From assembly GCF_000213055.1 (NCBI RefSeq), contig NZ_CM001165.1, forward strand, positions 6,284,945 through 6,348,944: a DNA stretch of 64,000 nucleotides. Reading direction: 5' to 3'. Below the pieces are notes generated by a model. That model searched no databases, was not told the DNA's origin, and was given only the letters and a program-made list of their open reading frames with translations. The DNA is from Streptomyces sp. Tu6071 (GTDB lineage Bacteria > Actinomycetota > Actinomycetes > Streptomycetales > Streptomycetaceae). The position numbers and the translations under genes are program-made. Positions 42,969-51,232 of this stretch are shown in pieces (position 1 is the first letter of the stretch; the number at the start of each line of letters is the position of its first letter).

Positions 42969-44108
42969 GTGCGCACCGTGAAGACCACCGCCCAAGCGAC
43001 CGCGGCGGCGCTGACCGCCCTGCTCGGCGCCGGTGCCGCGGCCGTCGCCGCCGGGCGGCTCGCGGGCGAGGCGGGCCTGCGGCCCCGCCCCGGCCGCCCG
43101 CTCCCCACCGAGCCGAAACTCACCGTGCACACCGCGACCGCCGACCGCGTCACCCTCACCCGCGCCCTCGCCTCGCTCCGCCCCGGCGTCTACGGCCTCG
43201 CGGGCGAGGACGGCAGGCACGCCTCCGTCGGGCGGGTGCTCGAGGCGGAGGCGCACAAGGCGGACACGGTGGTACGCGAACTCCTCGACGGAGCAGGTGA
43301 GTTCAAGCCAGGAGCGCACGCGCAGCTCACCCCGCAGGTCTACACGGGCACACCGCGCACGGCGCTGGGCCTCGACTACGAGGACGTCGAGATCGCGGGC
43401 CTGCCGGGCGCGCTGCCCGCGTGGTTCGTCCCGGCGGCCCGCGCGACGTGGGTGATCGCCGCGCACGGACTCGGCACGACCCGGGAACACGCGCTCGTGC
43501 TCATGGACTTCCTGCACCGGCAGCAGTTCCCCGTGCTCGCCCTCGCCTACCGCGGCGACCCGGGCGCCCCGGCGGCCGAGGGCGGCCTCTCGCGGTTCGG
43601 CGCGGACGAGTGGCAGGACCTCGAAGCGGCGGTGCGGTGGGCCGTGCGGCACGGGGCGCGGCGCGTCGTCCTGCTCGGCTGGTCCACGGGGGCGTCGATG
43701 GCGCTGCGCGTCGCGGCGCGCTCGGAGCACCGCGACCGCATCGCGGGCCTGGTCCTCGACTCACCTGTCCTGAGCTGGCAGTACGCGCTCGAAGGGCTCG
43801 CCAGGGCCCGCCGCACCCCGGGCTTCGTGCTGCCGCTCGCGGTACGGGCGGCGGAGGGCCGCGCGGGCCTGCCGAAGGAACGCGTCGACAGGGCGGCCGA
43901 CCCGCAGGCCCTGCGCGTCCCGGTCTTCCTCGCCCAGAGCGAGGACGACGCCCTCGCCCCCTACCCCCTGGCCCGCGCCTTCGCCCGCTCCCGCCCCGAC
44001 CTGATCGTCACCCACACGGTCGACAAGGCCCCCCACAGCGCCGCCTGGAACCGCGACCCGACCACCTACGAGGAAGCCCTCCGCCGCTTCCTGACCCCCT
44101 TGATGTAA
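42969..44108 (+). CDS. Alpha/beta hydrolase with N-terminal signal anchor
   Basis: 379 residues. A hydrophobic N-terminus (about 10-28) looks like a signal anchor. The C-terminal half is an alpha/beta hydrolase: oxyanion HG in AAHGLGTTREH, nucleophile Ser239 in GWSTGAS, acid at Asp326/327 (AQSEDDALA) and His356 (DKAPHSAAW). The family includes esterases and peptidases; substrate unknown. GTG 42969 is favoured, with GGAGA eight bases upstream; GTG 42978 is also possible. Confidence 0.82.
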   Translation: MRTVKTTAQATAAALTALLGAGAAAVAAGRLAGEAGLRPRPGRPLPTEPKLTVHTATADRVTLTRALASLRPGVYGLAGEDGRHASVGRVLEAEAHKADTVVRELLDGAGEFKPGAHAQLTPQVYTGTPRTALGLDYEDVEIAGLPGALPAWFVPAARATWVIAAHGLGTTREHALVLMDFLHRQQFPVLALAYRGDPGAPAAEGGLSRFGADEWQDLEAAVRWAVRHGARRVVLLGWSTGASMALRVAARSEHRDRIAGLVLDSPVLSWQYALEGLARARRTPGFVLPLAVRAAEGRAGLPKERVDRAADPQALRVPVFLAQSEDDALAPYPLARAFARSRPDLIVTHTVDKAPHSAAWNRDPTTYEEALRRFLTPLM

Positions 44109-44139
44109 CAGCCCCCCATCCCAGCCGCTCCCCACATCC

Positions 44140-44278
44140 CAGCCCCTCCGGCGCTTGAGGAGCGGGGCCGGGGGCGGAGCCCCGAGGGGCACGCCCGGCG
44201 GGCCAGTCCCCAACCGTTCGGGCCGACCGAAATTCAGCCCCTCCGGCGCTTGAGGAGCGGGGCCCGGGGCAGAGCCCC
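44140..44278. repeat. Two copies of a 44-bp streptomycete intergenic element
   Basis: Nearly identical 44-bp blocks at 44140-44183 and 44235-44278, each beginning CAGCCCCTCCGGCGCTTGAG and ending in GAGCCCC. Each can fold (GGGGC and GCCCC ends). They lie in the 273-bp gap between the hydrolase and the next gene. Related blocks recur at 45840-45920. Confidence 0.85.
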
Positions 44279-44381
44279 GCGACGCCCCGCCCGGCCCGGA
44301 CCCACCCCCGAACACCCCTTTCGTACCGGTCTCGCGCATTCCGTTTGGGCTTTCGGGCCGTCAACGGGGAGACTGCCTTGC

Positions 44382-45803
44382 GTGACGTCCCGTATCCCGC
44401 GCGACTCCAGGCTCCGACTCGTCGGCCGCGCCCCGCTCGCGGCTCCCGTCCGTACGGTCGCGGAAGGGCGGCCACGCCGTCCCGCTCCCCGCCCGCCGGA
44501 GGGCACCCCGCCCCCCACCGAACTGGCCCGCGCGGCCCGCACCGTCCTCGCCGGCGCCGCCGCGCTCGCCCGCTGGAGCGCCGAAGCCCTCCGCCCCGCC
44601 GCCACCGGCCCCCTGCGCACCCCACCCCCGGCCCCCCGCGGCCACGAGGGCACGCTCAGCCCCGCCCAGGCCGGCCAGGCCGCGGCGGCGCTCGGCCTCC
44701 GGCCCGCCGAGGTGCGCGCCCACTGGGACGCCGCCCGGCTCGCCGGTCTCGTCGAGACCCACGGCGGCCACGCCCGCCCCGGCTGGCGGCTGCGGGCCTG
44801 GGACCGCGACGACATGGCGGTGCTGCGCGGCTGGGTCGCGCTCTTCGACGCCTGGTCGCTCTTCCACCCCGCGCACGCCGAGTCCGCGACCCCCATCGAC
44901 CCCACGGCCGTCGCCGAGGTCGTCGAGGCGATGCCGCAGCTCCTCTCGGTGCTCCAGCTCTCGGCCGGCACGGCCCCCCGCGAAGAGCTGCTCGACCTCC
45001 TCGACCAGCGGATCACCGAGCTGCGTGACGCGCGTTGCGAACTTCCCGCGCCCGGCCTCACCGTGCCCGCGCCGGCCCCGCTCCCCGAGTTGTTCGACTG
45101 GGCGCTCGACCGGCTCGCGGGCGTCGGCGCCCTCACGCTCCCCGAGGGGGACGGCGGGGACATCGCGCTCACCCCGCTCGGGAGCTGGGCGGTGTGGGTC
45201 AAGCTCGAACAGATCTGCGTCGCCGCGCAGTCCCCGGCCGGGAACATCGAGCAGTCCGCCGAGGACATGCTGCGCGGCTGCGTACGGCTGCGCCCCGGCG
45301 AGGCCCGTGCCGAGTACCGCGCCTGGATCGCCGCCCGCACCGTGGGCACCGCCGTGCAGGAGCTCCTCGACGCCGCGCGCGGCGACGACGCGCTGCTGCG
45401 CCAGCTCGCCTTCGAGGCGTTGCGCGCGGTCGGCGCCCCCGCCGAGCCGGGCGTCCGCGAGGTCAGCGCGGACCTGCCGCTGCGCCCGTACGCGCTCCTC
45501 TGGCTCGCCGAGCAGGAGGGCGGCGACGCCGAGGACGCGCACGCGCTCCTCACCCGCGAGGAGTCGACCTGGCTGTGGATCGACACGGCGGCGGCCCTCA
45601 ACGACCACGGCGACACCGAACTCCTCGTGCGCCACATCGAGGCCGCCCACCAGCCCACGATCCCGGCCCTCCTCGACGAGGTACGCGCCGCGGGCCACCC
45701 CCTCACCGTGCAGGTCCTCCTGGCCCTCGCGGCGGCCCATCCCGACCCGGCCCTCGCCAAAGCGGTCCGCAGAGCGGCCTTCCAGGTCCACACGGGGGGC
45801 TGA
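44382..45803 (+). CDS. 473-residue protein of unknown function
   Basis: Start GTG 44382 with GGGGAGA upstream. A Pro/Arg-rich first 60 residues is followed by an Ala/Leu-rich, mostly helical chain with several Trp-containing segments (DDMAVLRGWVALFDAWSLFHP) and a C-terminal region (about 330-470) resembling helical repeats (HIEAAHQPTIPALLDEV). A winged-helix-like stretch around 110-150 (LGLRPAEVRAHWDAARLAGLVE) is possible. No membrane span or catalytic motif. I do not recognise the family; single-gene unit between two repeat-rich gaps. Confidence 0.75.
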   Translation: MTSRIPRDSRLRLVGRAPLAAPVRTVAEGRPRRPAPRPPEGTPPPTELARAARTVLAGAAALARWSAEALRPAATGPLRTPPPAPRGHEGTLSPAQAGQAAAALGLRPAEVRAHWDAARLAGLVETHGGHARPGWRLRAWDRDDMAVLRGWVALFDAWSLFHPAHAESATPIDPTAVAEVVEAMPQLLSVLQLSAGTAPREELLDLLDQRITELRDARCELPAPGLTVPAPAPLPELFDWALDRLAGVGALTLPEGDGGDIALTPLGSWAVWVKLEQICVAAQSPAGNIEQSAEDMLRGCVRLRPGEARAEYRAWIAARTVGTAVQELLDAARGDDALLRQLAFEALRAVGAPAEPGVREVSADLPLRPYALLWLAEQEGGDAEDAHALLTREESTWLWIDTAAALNDHGDTELLVRHIEAAHQPTIPALLDEVRAAGHPLTVQVLLALAAAHPDPALAKAVRRAAFQVHTGG

Positions 45804-45839
45804 CCGGAACGAGGGTTCCCGTCCCGGCGGACCGCTCTC

Positions 45840-45920
45840 CAGCCCCTCCGGCGATCGGGGAGCGGGGCCCGCGATCCAGCCCCCGCGGCGGTCGAGGAGC
45901 GGGGCCCGGGGCGGAGCCCC
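45840..45920. repeat. Two more degenerate copies of the intergenic element
   Basis: A shortened copy at 45840-45869 and a full copy at 45877-45920 share the CAGCCCC start, the GAGCGGGGC core and, in the full copy, the GGAGCCCC end with the elements at 44140-44278. They flank the 44382-45803 gene on its other side, so this gene is bracketed by the element. Confidence 0.75.
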
Positions 45921-45960
45921 GCGACCTCGGCCCGCAGAAAGGGCAGCCTTCGTCCCCGGT

Positions 45961-45966
45961 TAGACT
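45961..45966 (+). promoter_or_regulatory. Putative -10 hexamer TAGACT before a micro-ORF
   Basis: TAGACT fits the actinobacterial TAnnnT -10 consensus and lies seven bases before the ATG at 45973, so transcription should start at or next to that ATG. No clear -35 is seen. Confidence 0.5.
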
Positions 45967-45972
45967 GAAGCC

Positions 45973-45996
45973 ATGGCCCTCCTCCTTGCGCATTAG
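45973..45996 (+). CDS. 7-residue leaderless-looking micro-ORF upstream of ABC-F
   Basis: ATG to TAG encodes MALLLAH. The ATG lies seven bases after a TAGACT hexamer and has no Shine-Dalgarno, as expected for a leaderless start. It ends 59 bp before the ABC-F ATG, in a leader rich in C and able to fold. ABC-F genes are often controlled by ribosome-stalling leader peptides; three consecutive leucines (CTC, CTC, CTT) would make this one a sensor of elongation. Function is inference. Confidence 0.5.
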   Translation: MALLLAH

Positions 45997-46055
45997 CGCG
46001 ACGGCATTCCGCCCCGCCCCGCCCCCCGCCGTCCCACACGCCCAGGAGTACGTCC

Positions 46056-47654
46056 ATGATCACCGCCACCGGCATCGAGCTGCGCGCCGGCGCCCGCATC
46101 CTCATCGAGAACGCCAGCTTCCGCGTCGCCAAGGGCGACCGCATCGGCCTCGTCGGCCGCAACGGGGCGGGCAAGACCACGCTCACCAAGTGCCTCGCGG
46201 GCGAGGGCCAGCCCGCCGGCGGCACCATCACCAGCTCGGGCGAGGTCGGCTACCTCCCGCAGGACCCCCGTACCGGCGACCTCGACATCCTCGCCCGCGA
46301 CCGCATCCTCTCCGCCCGCGGCCTTGACGTGACGCTGCGCAAGATGCGCGAGAACGAGGAGCGCATGGCGAACGGGCAGGGCGCCACGCGCGAGAAGGCG
46401 ATGAAGCGGTACGAGCGCCTGGAGACCGAGTTCCTCACCAAGGGCGGGTACGCGGCCGAGGCCGAGGCCGCCACGATCGCCGCCGCGCTGAGCCTGCCGG
46501 ACCGCGTGCTCGGACAGCCGCTGCACACCCTCTCCGGTGGTCAGCGCCGTCGCATCGAGCTCGCCCGCATCCTCTTCTCCGACGCGGACGTCCTCCTGCT
46601 CGACGAGCCGACCAACCACCTCGACGCCGACTCGATCGTGTGGCTCCGCGACTACCTGCGGACCTACCGCGGCGGCTTCATCGTGATCTCCCACGACGTC
46701 GAACTCGTCGAGACGGTCGTCAACAAGGTCTTCTACCTCGACGCGAACCGCTCCCAGATCGACATCTACAACATGGGCTGGAAGCTCTACCAGCAGCAGC
46801 GCGAGGCCGACGAGAAGCGCCGCAAGCGCGAGCGCCAGAACGCCGAGAAGAAGGCGTCCGCGCTCAACGCGCAGGCCGACAAGATGCGTGCCAAGGCGAC
46901 CAAGACCGTCGCCGCGCAGAACATGGCCCGCCGCGCCGAACGCCTGCTCGCCGGGCTGGAGGACGTGCGCCAGTCCGACAAGGTGGCCAAGCTCCGCTTC
47001 CCCGACCCCTCGCCCTGCGGCAAGACCCCGCTCACCGCCGAGGGCCTCTCGAAGTCGTACGGGTCCCTGGAGATCTTCACGGACGTGGACCTCGCGATCG
47101 ACAAGGGCTCCCGCGTCGTCATCCTCGGCCTCAACGGCGCGGGCAAGACGACGCTCCTGCGCCTCCTCGCGGGCGTCGAGCAGCCCGACACGGGCGAGGT
47201 CGTCGAGGGCCACGGCCTCAAGCTCGGCTACTACGCGCAGGAGCACGAGACGCTCGACCCCGAGCGCACGGTCCTGGAGAACATGCGCTCCTCGGCGCCC
47301 GACCTCGACCTCGTCGAGGTGCGCAAGGTGCTCGGCTCCTTCCTCTTCTCGGGCGACGACGTCGACAAGCCCGCCGCGGTCCTCTCCGGCGGCGAGAAGA
47401 CCCGCCTCGCGCTCGCGACGCTCGTCGTCTCGGCCGCCAACGTCCTCCTCCTCGACGAGCCGACGAACAACCTCGACCCCGCCAGCCGCGAGGAGATCCT
47501 CGGCGCCCTGCGCACGTACAAGGGCGCCGTCGTCCTCGTCACCCACGACGAGGGCGCCGTCGAGGCGCTCTCGCCCGAGCGGATCATCATGCTCCCCGAC
47601 GGCATCGAGGACCTGTGGGGCGCGGGCTACCGCGACCTCGTCGCCCTCGCCTGA
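46056..47654 (+). CDS. ABC-F family ATPase
   Basis: 532 residues with two ABC domains and no membrane part: Walker A GRNGAGKTT (34-42) and GLNGAGKTT (about 354), signature LSGGQRRRIELAR and LSGGEKTRLALAT, Walker B LLLDEPTNHL and LLLDEPTNNL. Between them lies the long charged P-site-tRNA-interaction linker (KRRKRERQNAEKKASAL). ABC-F proteins act on the ribosome, either as translation factors (EttA-like) or antibiotic-protection factors. Which role applies cannot be told. The AGGAG before ATG 46056 is good, and a micro-ORF precedes it. Confidence 0.92.
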   Translation: MITATGIELRAGARILIENASFRVAKGDRIGLVGRNGAGKTTLTKCLAGEGQPAGGTITSSGEVGYLPQDPRTGDLDILARDRILSARGLDVTLRKMRENEERMANGQGATREKAMKRYERLETEFLTKGGYAAEAEAATIAAALSLPDRVLGQPLHTLSGGQRRRIELARILFSDADVLLLDEPTNHLDADSIVWLRDYLRTYRGGFIVISHDVELVETVVNKVFYLDANRSQIDIYNMGWKLYQQQREADEKRRKRERQNAEKKASALNAQADKMRAKATKTVAAQNMARRAERLLAGLEDVRQSDKVAKLRFPDPSPCGKTPLTAEGLSKSYGSLEIFTDVDLAIDKGSRVVILGLNGAGKTTLLRLLAGVEQPDTGEVVEGHGLKLGYYAQEHETLDPERTVLENMRSSAPDLDLVEVRKVLGSFLFSGDDVDKPAAVLSGGEKTRLALATLVVSAANVLLLDEPTNNLDPASREEILGALRTYKGAVVLVTHDEGAVEALSPERIIMLPDGIEDLWGAGYRDLVALA

Positions 47655-48054
47655 GCGGGCCGCGCACCGCCCGCACCCGCGCGCTCGCGCCCCTGCGGAC
47701 GCACGAGATCACTCCCGGCACGGCCGAATGATCGATGACCACTCGATCATTCGGCCGTGCCGGAACTCCGTCATCTGGGTGAGAACACCTCGTATCCGGG
47801 AGTGTCGGCGAGTGATATTCCCGTCCCCGCGAAGTTCCGCGACCAATTCCGCCCGCACCGCTCCCACCAGCGGTTTCCCCGGGTAATTCCGTGTGTGAAC
47901 ACAGCCGCGCGCGGACGGAACCGGGAATTCCACCCCTGCGGACCGCAGTGCTTTACCCAAAGCTCCTCCTGTGGACCTTGCCGAATGGGTGGCCAGGATT
48001 GCCGACAGGGGTGATCATGAGAGTCCAGAGCGCACTTCCCATGAGGAGGCACGG
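47655..48054. other. 400-bp gap between ABC-F and HTH genes
   Basis: It holds the 21-bp inverted repeat (47715-47763), a TGTGTGAACACA imperfect palindrome near 47890-47901, and the presumed promoter of the HTH gene. No gene is visible on either strand. Confidence 0.5.
47715..47763. terminator. Perfect 21-bp inverted repeat after ABC-F
   Basis: Arms 47715-47735 and 47743-47763 are exact complements over 21 bp (outer part CCGGCACGGCCGAATG) around a 7-nt loop TGACCAC. It starts 60 bp after the ABC-F stop. Most likely a terminator, but there is no T tract and the arms are longer and more AT-containing than the other terminators here. Confidence 0.65.
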
Positions 48055-48279
48055 GTGGCCGAGACTCTGAAGAAGGGCAGCCGGGTGACCGGCGCCGCGC
48101 GCGACACGCTCGCGGCAGACCTGAAGAAGAAGTACGACGGCGGAGCGAGTATCCGTGCACTGGCCGAGGAAACGGGCCGGAGCTACGGATTCGTCCACCG
48201 CATGCTCAAGGAATCGGGCGTGACGCTGCGCGGACGCGGCGGAGCGACCCGGGGCAAGAAGACGAGCGGCGCGAGCTGA
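48055..48279 (+). CDS. Small helix-turn-helix protein
   Basis: 74 residues from GTG 48055 with GAGGAGG upstream. A basic N-terminal helix (TLKKGSRVTGAARDTLAADLKKKY) precedes a clear HTH (IRALAEETGRSYGFVHRMLKES) and a Gly/Arg/Lys-rich tail. It is a compact DNA-binding protein of the kind highly conserved in Streptomyces; target unknown. The frame extends upstream, but only this start has a ribosome site and family-like N-terminus. Confidence 0.85.
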   Translation: MAETLKKGSRVTGAARDTLAADLKKKYDGGASIRALAEETGRSYGFVHRMLKESGVTLRGRGGATRGKKTSGAS

Positions 48280-48417
48280 GCTGTCGCCGCACGTCCTGAC
48301 GCCTCGCGTACCTCGCGAGGAGTGGGCTCCACGCGGTGACCACCCGGGTGTCCGGATCCCCGGCCGGGTGGTTACTGTGCAGTCACTTACGACGGCACAG
48401 GCACCCGGAGGCCCGCG

Positions 48418-49236
48418 ATGACCACACCCGCCCAGGACACGGCAAGCCCCGCACCCGGCGACCTCGTCTTCGAGGAGGACGGCGTCCGCCTCGCGGTACG
48501 GGACGAGATCGCCGTCGTCACGCTGACCAATCCGGCCAAGCGGAACGCCCAGACTCCCGCGCTGTGGCGGGCGCTCGCGCGTGCCGGACGGGAACTCCCC
48601 GGCAGCGTGCGCGTCGTGGTGCTGCGCGGCGAGGGCCAGTCCTTCTCCGCGGGGCTCGACCGGCGTGCCTTCACGCCCGAGGGCTTCCCGGGCGACATCT
48701 CCTTCTTCACCCTGGCCAAGGCCCCCGAGGCCGAACTCGACGAGACGATCGCCTTCTACCAGGAGGCGTTCACCTGGTGGCGGCGTCCCGACCTCGTCTC
48801 GGTCGCCGTCGTCCAGGGCCACGCCATCGGCGCGGGCTTCCAGCTCGCCCTCGCCTGCGACCTGCGCGTCTGCGCCGAGGACGCGCGCTTCGCGATGCGC
48901 GAGACCAGCCTCGGCCTCGTCCCCGACCTCACCGGCACGAGCCCCCTCGTCGGCCTCGTCGGCTACGGGCGCGCGCTGGAGATCTGCGCGACGGGACGGT
49001 ACGTCGATGCGGCCGAGGCGGCCCGTATCGGCCTCGCCAACCTCGTCGTCCCCGCCGAGGCCCTCGACGCGGCCGTCACCGAGTTCACGAGCGCGCTCCT
49101 CGCGGCGCCGCGGAACGCGGTCAACGAGACCAAGGCGCTCCTCCAGGGCGCGGTCCACCGCCCCTTCGAGGAGCAGCGCGCCGCGGAGCGCCAGGCCCAG
49201 GGCCGCCGCCTGCGGGAACTGATGGGCGGCGAGTAG
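48418..49236 (+). CDS. Enoyl-CoA hydratase/isomerase family protein
   Basis: 272-residue crotonase-fold enzyme. CoA/oxyanion segments GEGQSFSAGLDRRAF and GHAIGAGFQLALACDLRV are intact. The usual first catalytic Glu position in the ETSLGLVPDLTGT loop is partly changed (Leu/Val-Pro-Asp follow), so hydratase activity versus another crotonase reaction is open. Start ATG 48418 has GGAGG nine bases upstream. Single gene; convergent with the next. Confidence 0.87.
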   Translation: MTTPAQDTASPAPGDLVFEEDGVRLAVRDEIAVVTLTNPAKRNAQTPALWRALARAGRELPGSVRVVVLRGEGQSFSAGLDRRAFTPEGFPGDISFFTLAKAPEAELDETIAFYQEAFTWWRRPDLVSVAVVQGHAIGAGFQLALACDLRVCAEDARFAMRETSLGLVPDLTGTSPLVGLVGYGRALEICATGRYVDAAEAARIGLANLVVPAEALDAAVTEFTSALLAAPRNAVNETKALLQGAVHRPFEEQRAAERQAQGRRLRELMGGE

Positions 49237-49249
49237 CGGCGAGCGGCCC

Positions 49250-49293
49250 GGGGCCGTACGGGACGGGCCGCGACGCCCACCCCGTACGGCCCC
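49250..49293. terminator. Bidirectional hairpin terminator
   Basis: Perfect 13-bp arms GGGGCCGTACGGG (49250-49262) and CCCGTACGGCCCC (49281-49293), 18-nt loop, between the convergent enoyl-CoA hydratase and Asp23-linked genes. Confidence 0.7.
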
Positions 49294-49341
49294 CGCCGCC
49301 GTACGGCCTTACGCTGTATCGCCCTCACCCGGTGCGGCCCC

Positions 49342-50058
49342 TCACCCCCGCCACCCGGTGACCAGCACCGCCACGTCCGTGCCCGCCCCGAGCACCCCGG
49401 CCGCCGCCTCGCGCACCGCGCCGACCGTGCCGGGCAGCGGGCGCCCTCCCGAGGCGGTCAGCTCCACGCGCACCGCCCGCGCCCCGTCCGCCGCCGTCCC
49501 GAGCCGCACCGCGCGCCCGCCCGTACCGAAGCGCCGCGCGAGCCCCGCGACACCGGGCACCGCGAGCACGGCGCGCCCCACCGCGGCCTCCTCCCCGTCC
49601 CCGCCCGGCTCCGTGTCCCCGCCGGACGCCTCCTCGGCGCGGGGCGCGGGCTCCGGCGCCTCGTCGAGCAGCTCGGCGACCCGCAGGTCCACGGCCGCGA
49701 CATCGAGCCCGAGGCCGTCGCGAGCCGTCCGGGCGAGCGCCGCGCGCAGCGCGTCCGTCACCTCGGTGAGCGCTCCCCGGGCGTGCACCCCGCACGTCGC
49801 CGTGAGCACGAGGGGGCCGGGCGGGGGAGCCGTCGCGGGAGCGGGGAAGCCCCCGCCCGGGGCCGCGCCCTCCTCCCCGGCCGCCGTGAAGGAGACCTTC
49901 ACGAGCTCCGCCCCGGGCACGCCCTCACCCGTCCGGCGCAACGCCGCCGAAGCGGCCGATTCCGTGAGCCAGGCGCCGCCGGGCGCCCCGGCCAGGGGCA
50001 ACAGCCTGCCGAGCGCGAGCTGATCACGTACTGTGCGGTCCCATCGCCGTTCCGTCAT
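49342..50058 (-). CDS. Asp23-cluster-associated protein of unknown function
   Basis: 238 residues, no signal or membrane span. It has an RLLPLAGAPGGAWLTESAA motif near the start and two domains with alternating beta/alpha pattern (about 45-115 and 160-238) separated by a Pro/Glu/Asp/Gly-rich linker. Divergent from the Asp23 operon with about 115 bp between starts. Databases sometimes give streptomycete relatives a misleading viral P10 name. The VxVxLTA strands and genomic position suggest a soluble partner of the Asp23 proteins (inference). Confidence 0.7.
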   Translation of the reverse strand: MTERRWDRTVRDQLALGRLLPLAGAPGGAWLTESAASAALRRTGEGVPGAELVKVSFTAAGEEGAAPGGGFPAPATAPPPGPLVLTATCGVHARGALTEVTDALRAALARTARDGLGLDVAAVDLRVAELLDEAPEPAPRAEEASGGDTEPGGDGEEAAVGRAVLAVPGVAGLARRFGTGGRAVRLGTAADGARAVRVELTASGGRPLPGTVGAVREAAAGVLGAGTDVAVLVTGWRG

Positions 50059-50172
50059 GGGCCCAGCGTGCCGTACAGGGCGCCGCGTCGAGGCGCGAAG
50101 CGGCGCGTGGCCCCTTAGTGTGCTCGAAGGAGTGCCCCTTTCAGTGCCCCTTTCGAGGAAGGCTGGAGCCCC

Positions 50173-50610
50173 ATGAGCGAGAACACGCAGAACCAGAGCA
50201 GCGGCGAGGCCGCGGTGCGCGGCAAGACCACCATCGCGGACGGTGTCGTCGAGAAGATCGCCGGTCTCGCGGCCCGCGACGTCTACGGTGTGCACGCGAT
50301 GGGCAGCGGCGCGGCCCGCACCTTCGGCGCGATGCGCGACCGCGTCCCCGGCGCGAGCAACTCCAAGTCGGTCACGCGCGGCGTCAAGGCCGAGGTCGGC
50401 GAGAAGCAGGCCGCGATCGACCTGGAGATCGTCGTCGAGTACGGCGAGCGGATCGCGGAGGTGGCGCGCAACGTCCGCGAGAACGTCGTCACGGCGGTCG
50501 AGCGGATGACGGGCCTGGAGGTCGTCGAGGTCAACATCCTCGTCAGCGACGTCAAGCTGCCCGACGAGAGCGACGACGAGGACGACAACGCCGGCTCGCG
50601 CGTCCAGTGA
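50173..50610 (+). CDS. Asp23/Gls24 family envelope stress protein
   Basis: 145 residues with the Asp23 core: GKTTIADGVVEKIAGLAARDV, a YGVHAMG turn and the VARNVRENVVTAVERMTGLEV helix-strand unit, and an acidic tail (ESDDEDDN). In staphylococci Asp23 forms a membrane-associated layer anchored by AmaP and counters cell-wall stress. ATG 50173 heads a five-gene operon with a second Asp23-like protein and an AmaP-like anchor. Confidence 0.93.
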   Translation: MSENTQNQSSGEAAVRGKTTIADGVVEKIAGLAARDVYGVHAMGSGAARTFGAMRDRVPGASNSKSVTRGVKAEVGEKQAAIDLEIVVEYGERIAEVARNVRENVVTAVERMTGLEVVEVNILVSDVKLPDESDDEDDNAGSRVQ

Positions 50611-50641
50611 CGCGGGGCCGGGTGGAACGGGAGAGGACACC

Positions 50642-50830
50642 ATGAGCTGGGCCGTGCTCGGTCTGATCGTCGGCATGGCGCTGGGCTTCGCCGGGTACTT
50701 CGGCGGCTTCGGCGCGTTCTTGCTGGTCGCGGCGCTCGGCGCCGTGGGCTTCGTCGTGGGCAGGTTCCTGGACGGGGACCTGGAGCCCGGGGAGTTCTTC
50801 CGGCCGCGCGATCGCGGCGACCGGCGGTGA
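50642..50830 (+). CDS. Small membrane protein of the Asp23 operon
   Basis: 62 residues: one long glycine-rich hydrophobic hairpin (about 3-43, LGLIVGMALGFAGYFGGFGAF) and a charged tail (GDLEPGEFFRPRDRGDRR). The layout resembles the DUF2273-type small proteins that accompany Asp23 and AmaP. ATG 50642 follows asp23 by 31 bp with GGAGAGG upstream; the next gene begins 6 bp after its stop. Confidence 0.82.
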   Translation: MSWAVLGLIVGMALGFAGYFGGFGAFLLVAALGAVGFVVGRFLDGDLEPGEFFRPRDRGDRR

Positions 50831-50836
50831 GGGGGA

Positions 50837-51232
50837 GTGCAGGGTCAGGACGCCGTCGAGCCCGCTGAGCGCGGGGCGACCCGCATCGCCGACCGCGTCG
50901 TCGCCAAGATTGCCGCGCAGGCCGCCCGCGAGGCGATCGCCCCCGTACCCCCGGGAGCGCGCGCCCCGCGCACGGCCGTCTCCGTGCACCGCGACACCGC
51001 GCGCGTCCGGGTCAGCGTCGAGCTGGCCTATCCGGGCGACCTCGGCGCCCAGTGCGGCGCGGTGCGCCAGCGGGTCGCCGAACGCGTCGGCGACCTCGCG
51101 GGGATGCGGGTCCCCGAGGTCGCCGTGCAGGTCGAACGGCTGCATCTCGCCCCGCAGTTGTCGCCCGCACCCGTACCGTCGGCCGGGTCCCCGCCGGACG
51201 CTCAGGAACCATCCCCGGAGGCAGCCCCGTGA
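50837..51232 (+). CDS. Second Asp23/Gls24-like protein
   Basis: 131 residues with the Asp23 pattern (RIADRVVAKIAAQAAREAI, then VRVSVELAYPGDLGAQCGAV and RVAERVGDLAGM) and a Pro/Ser/Ala-rich tail from about residue 105. It is a shorter, diverged paralogue of the protein at 50173 and may co-assemble with it. GTG start with GAGGGGGA upstream; the stop overlaps the next gene's GTG (GTGA). Confidence 0.85.
   Translation: MQGQDAVEPAERGATRIADRVVAKIAAQAAREAIAPVPPGARAPRTAVSVHRDTARVRVSVELAYPGDLGAQCGAVRQRVAERVGDLAGMRVPEVAVQVERLHLAPQLSPAPVPSAGSPPDAQEPSPEAAP

Noticed and set aside
42494..43159. Minus-strand gene in the 42.4-43.1 kb gap
   Set aside because: Gly/Ala/Arg-rich chain with no ribosome site or family-like features, largely antisense to the hydrolase.
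47715..47763. IS or transposon terminal inverted repeats
   Set aside because: The arms are only 7 nt apart with no transposase or target-site duplication nearby.
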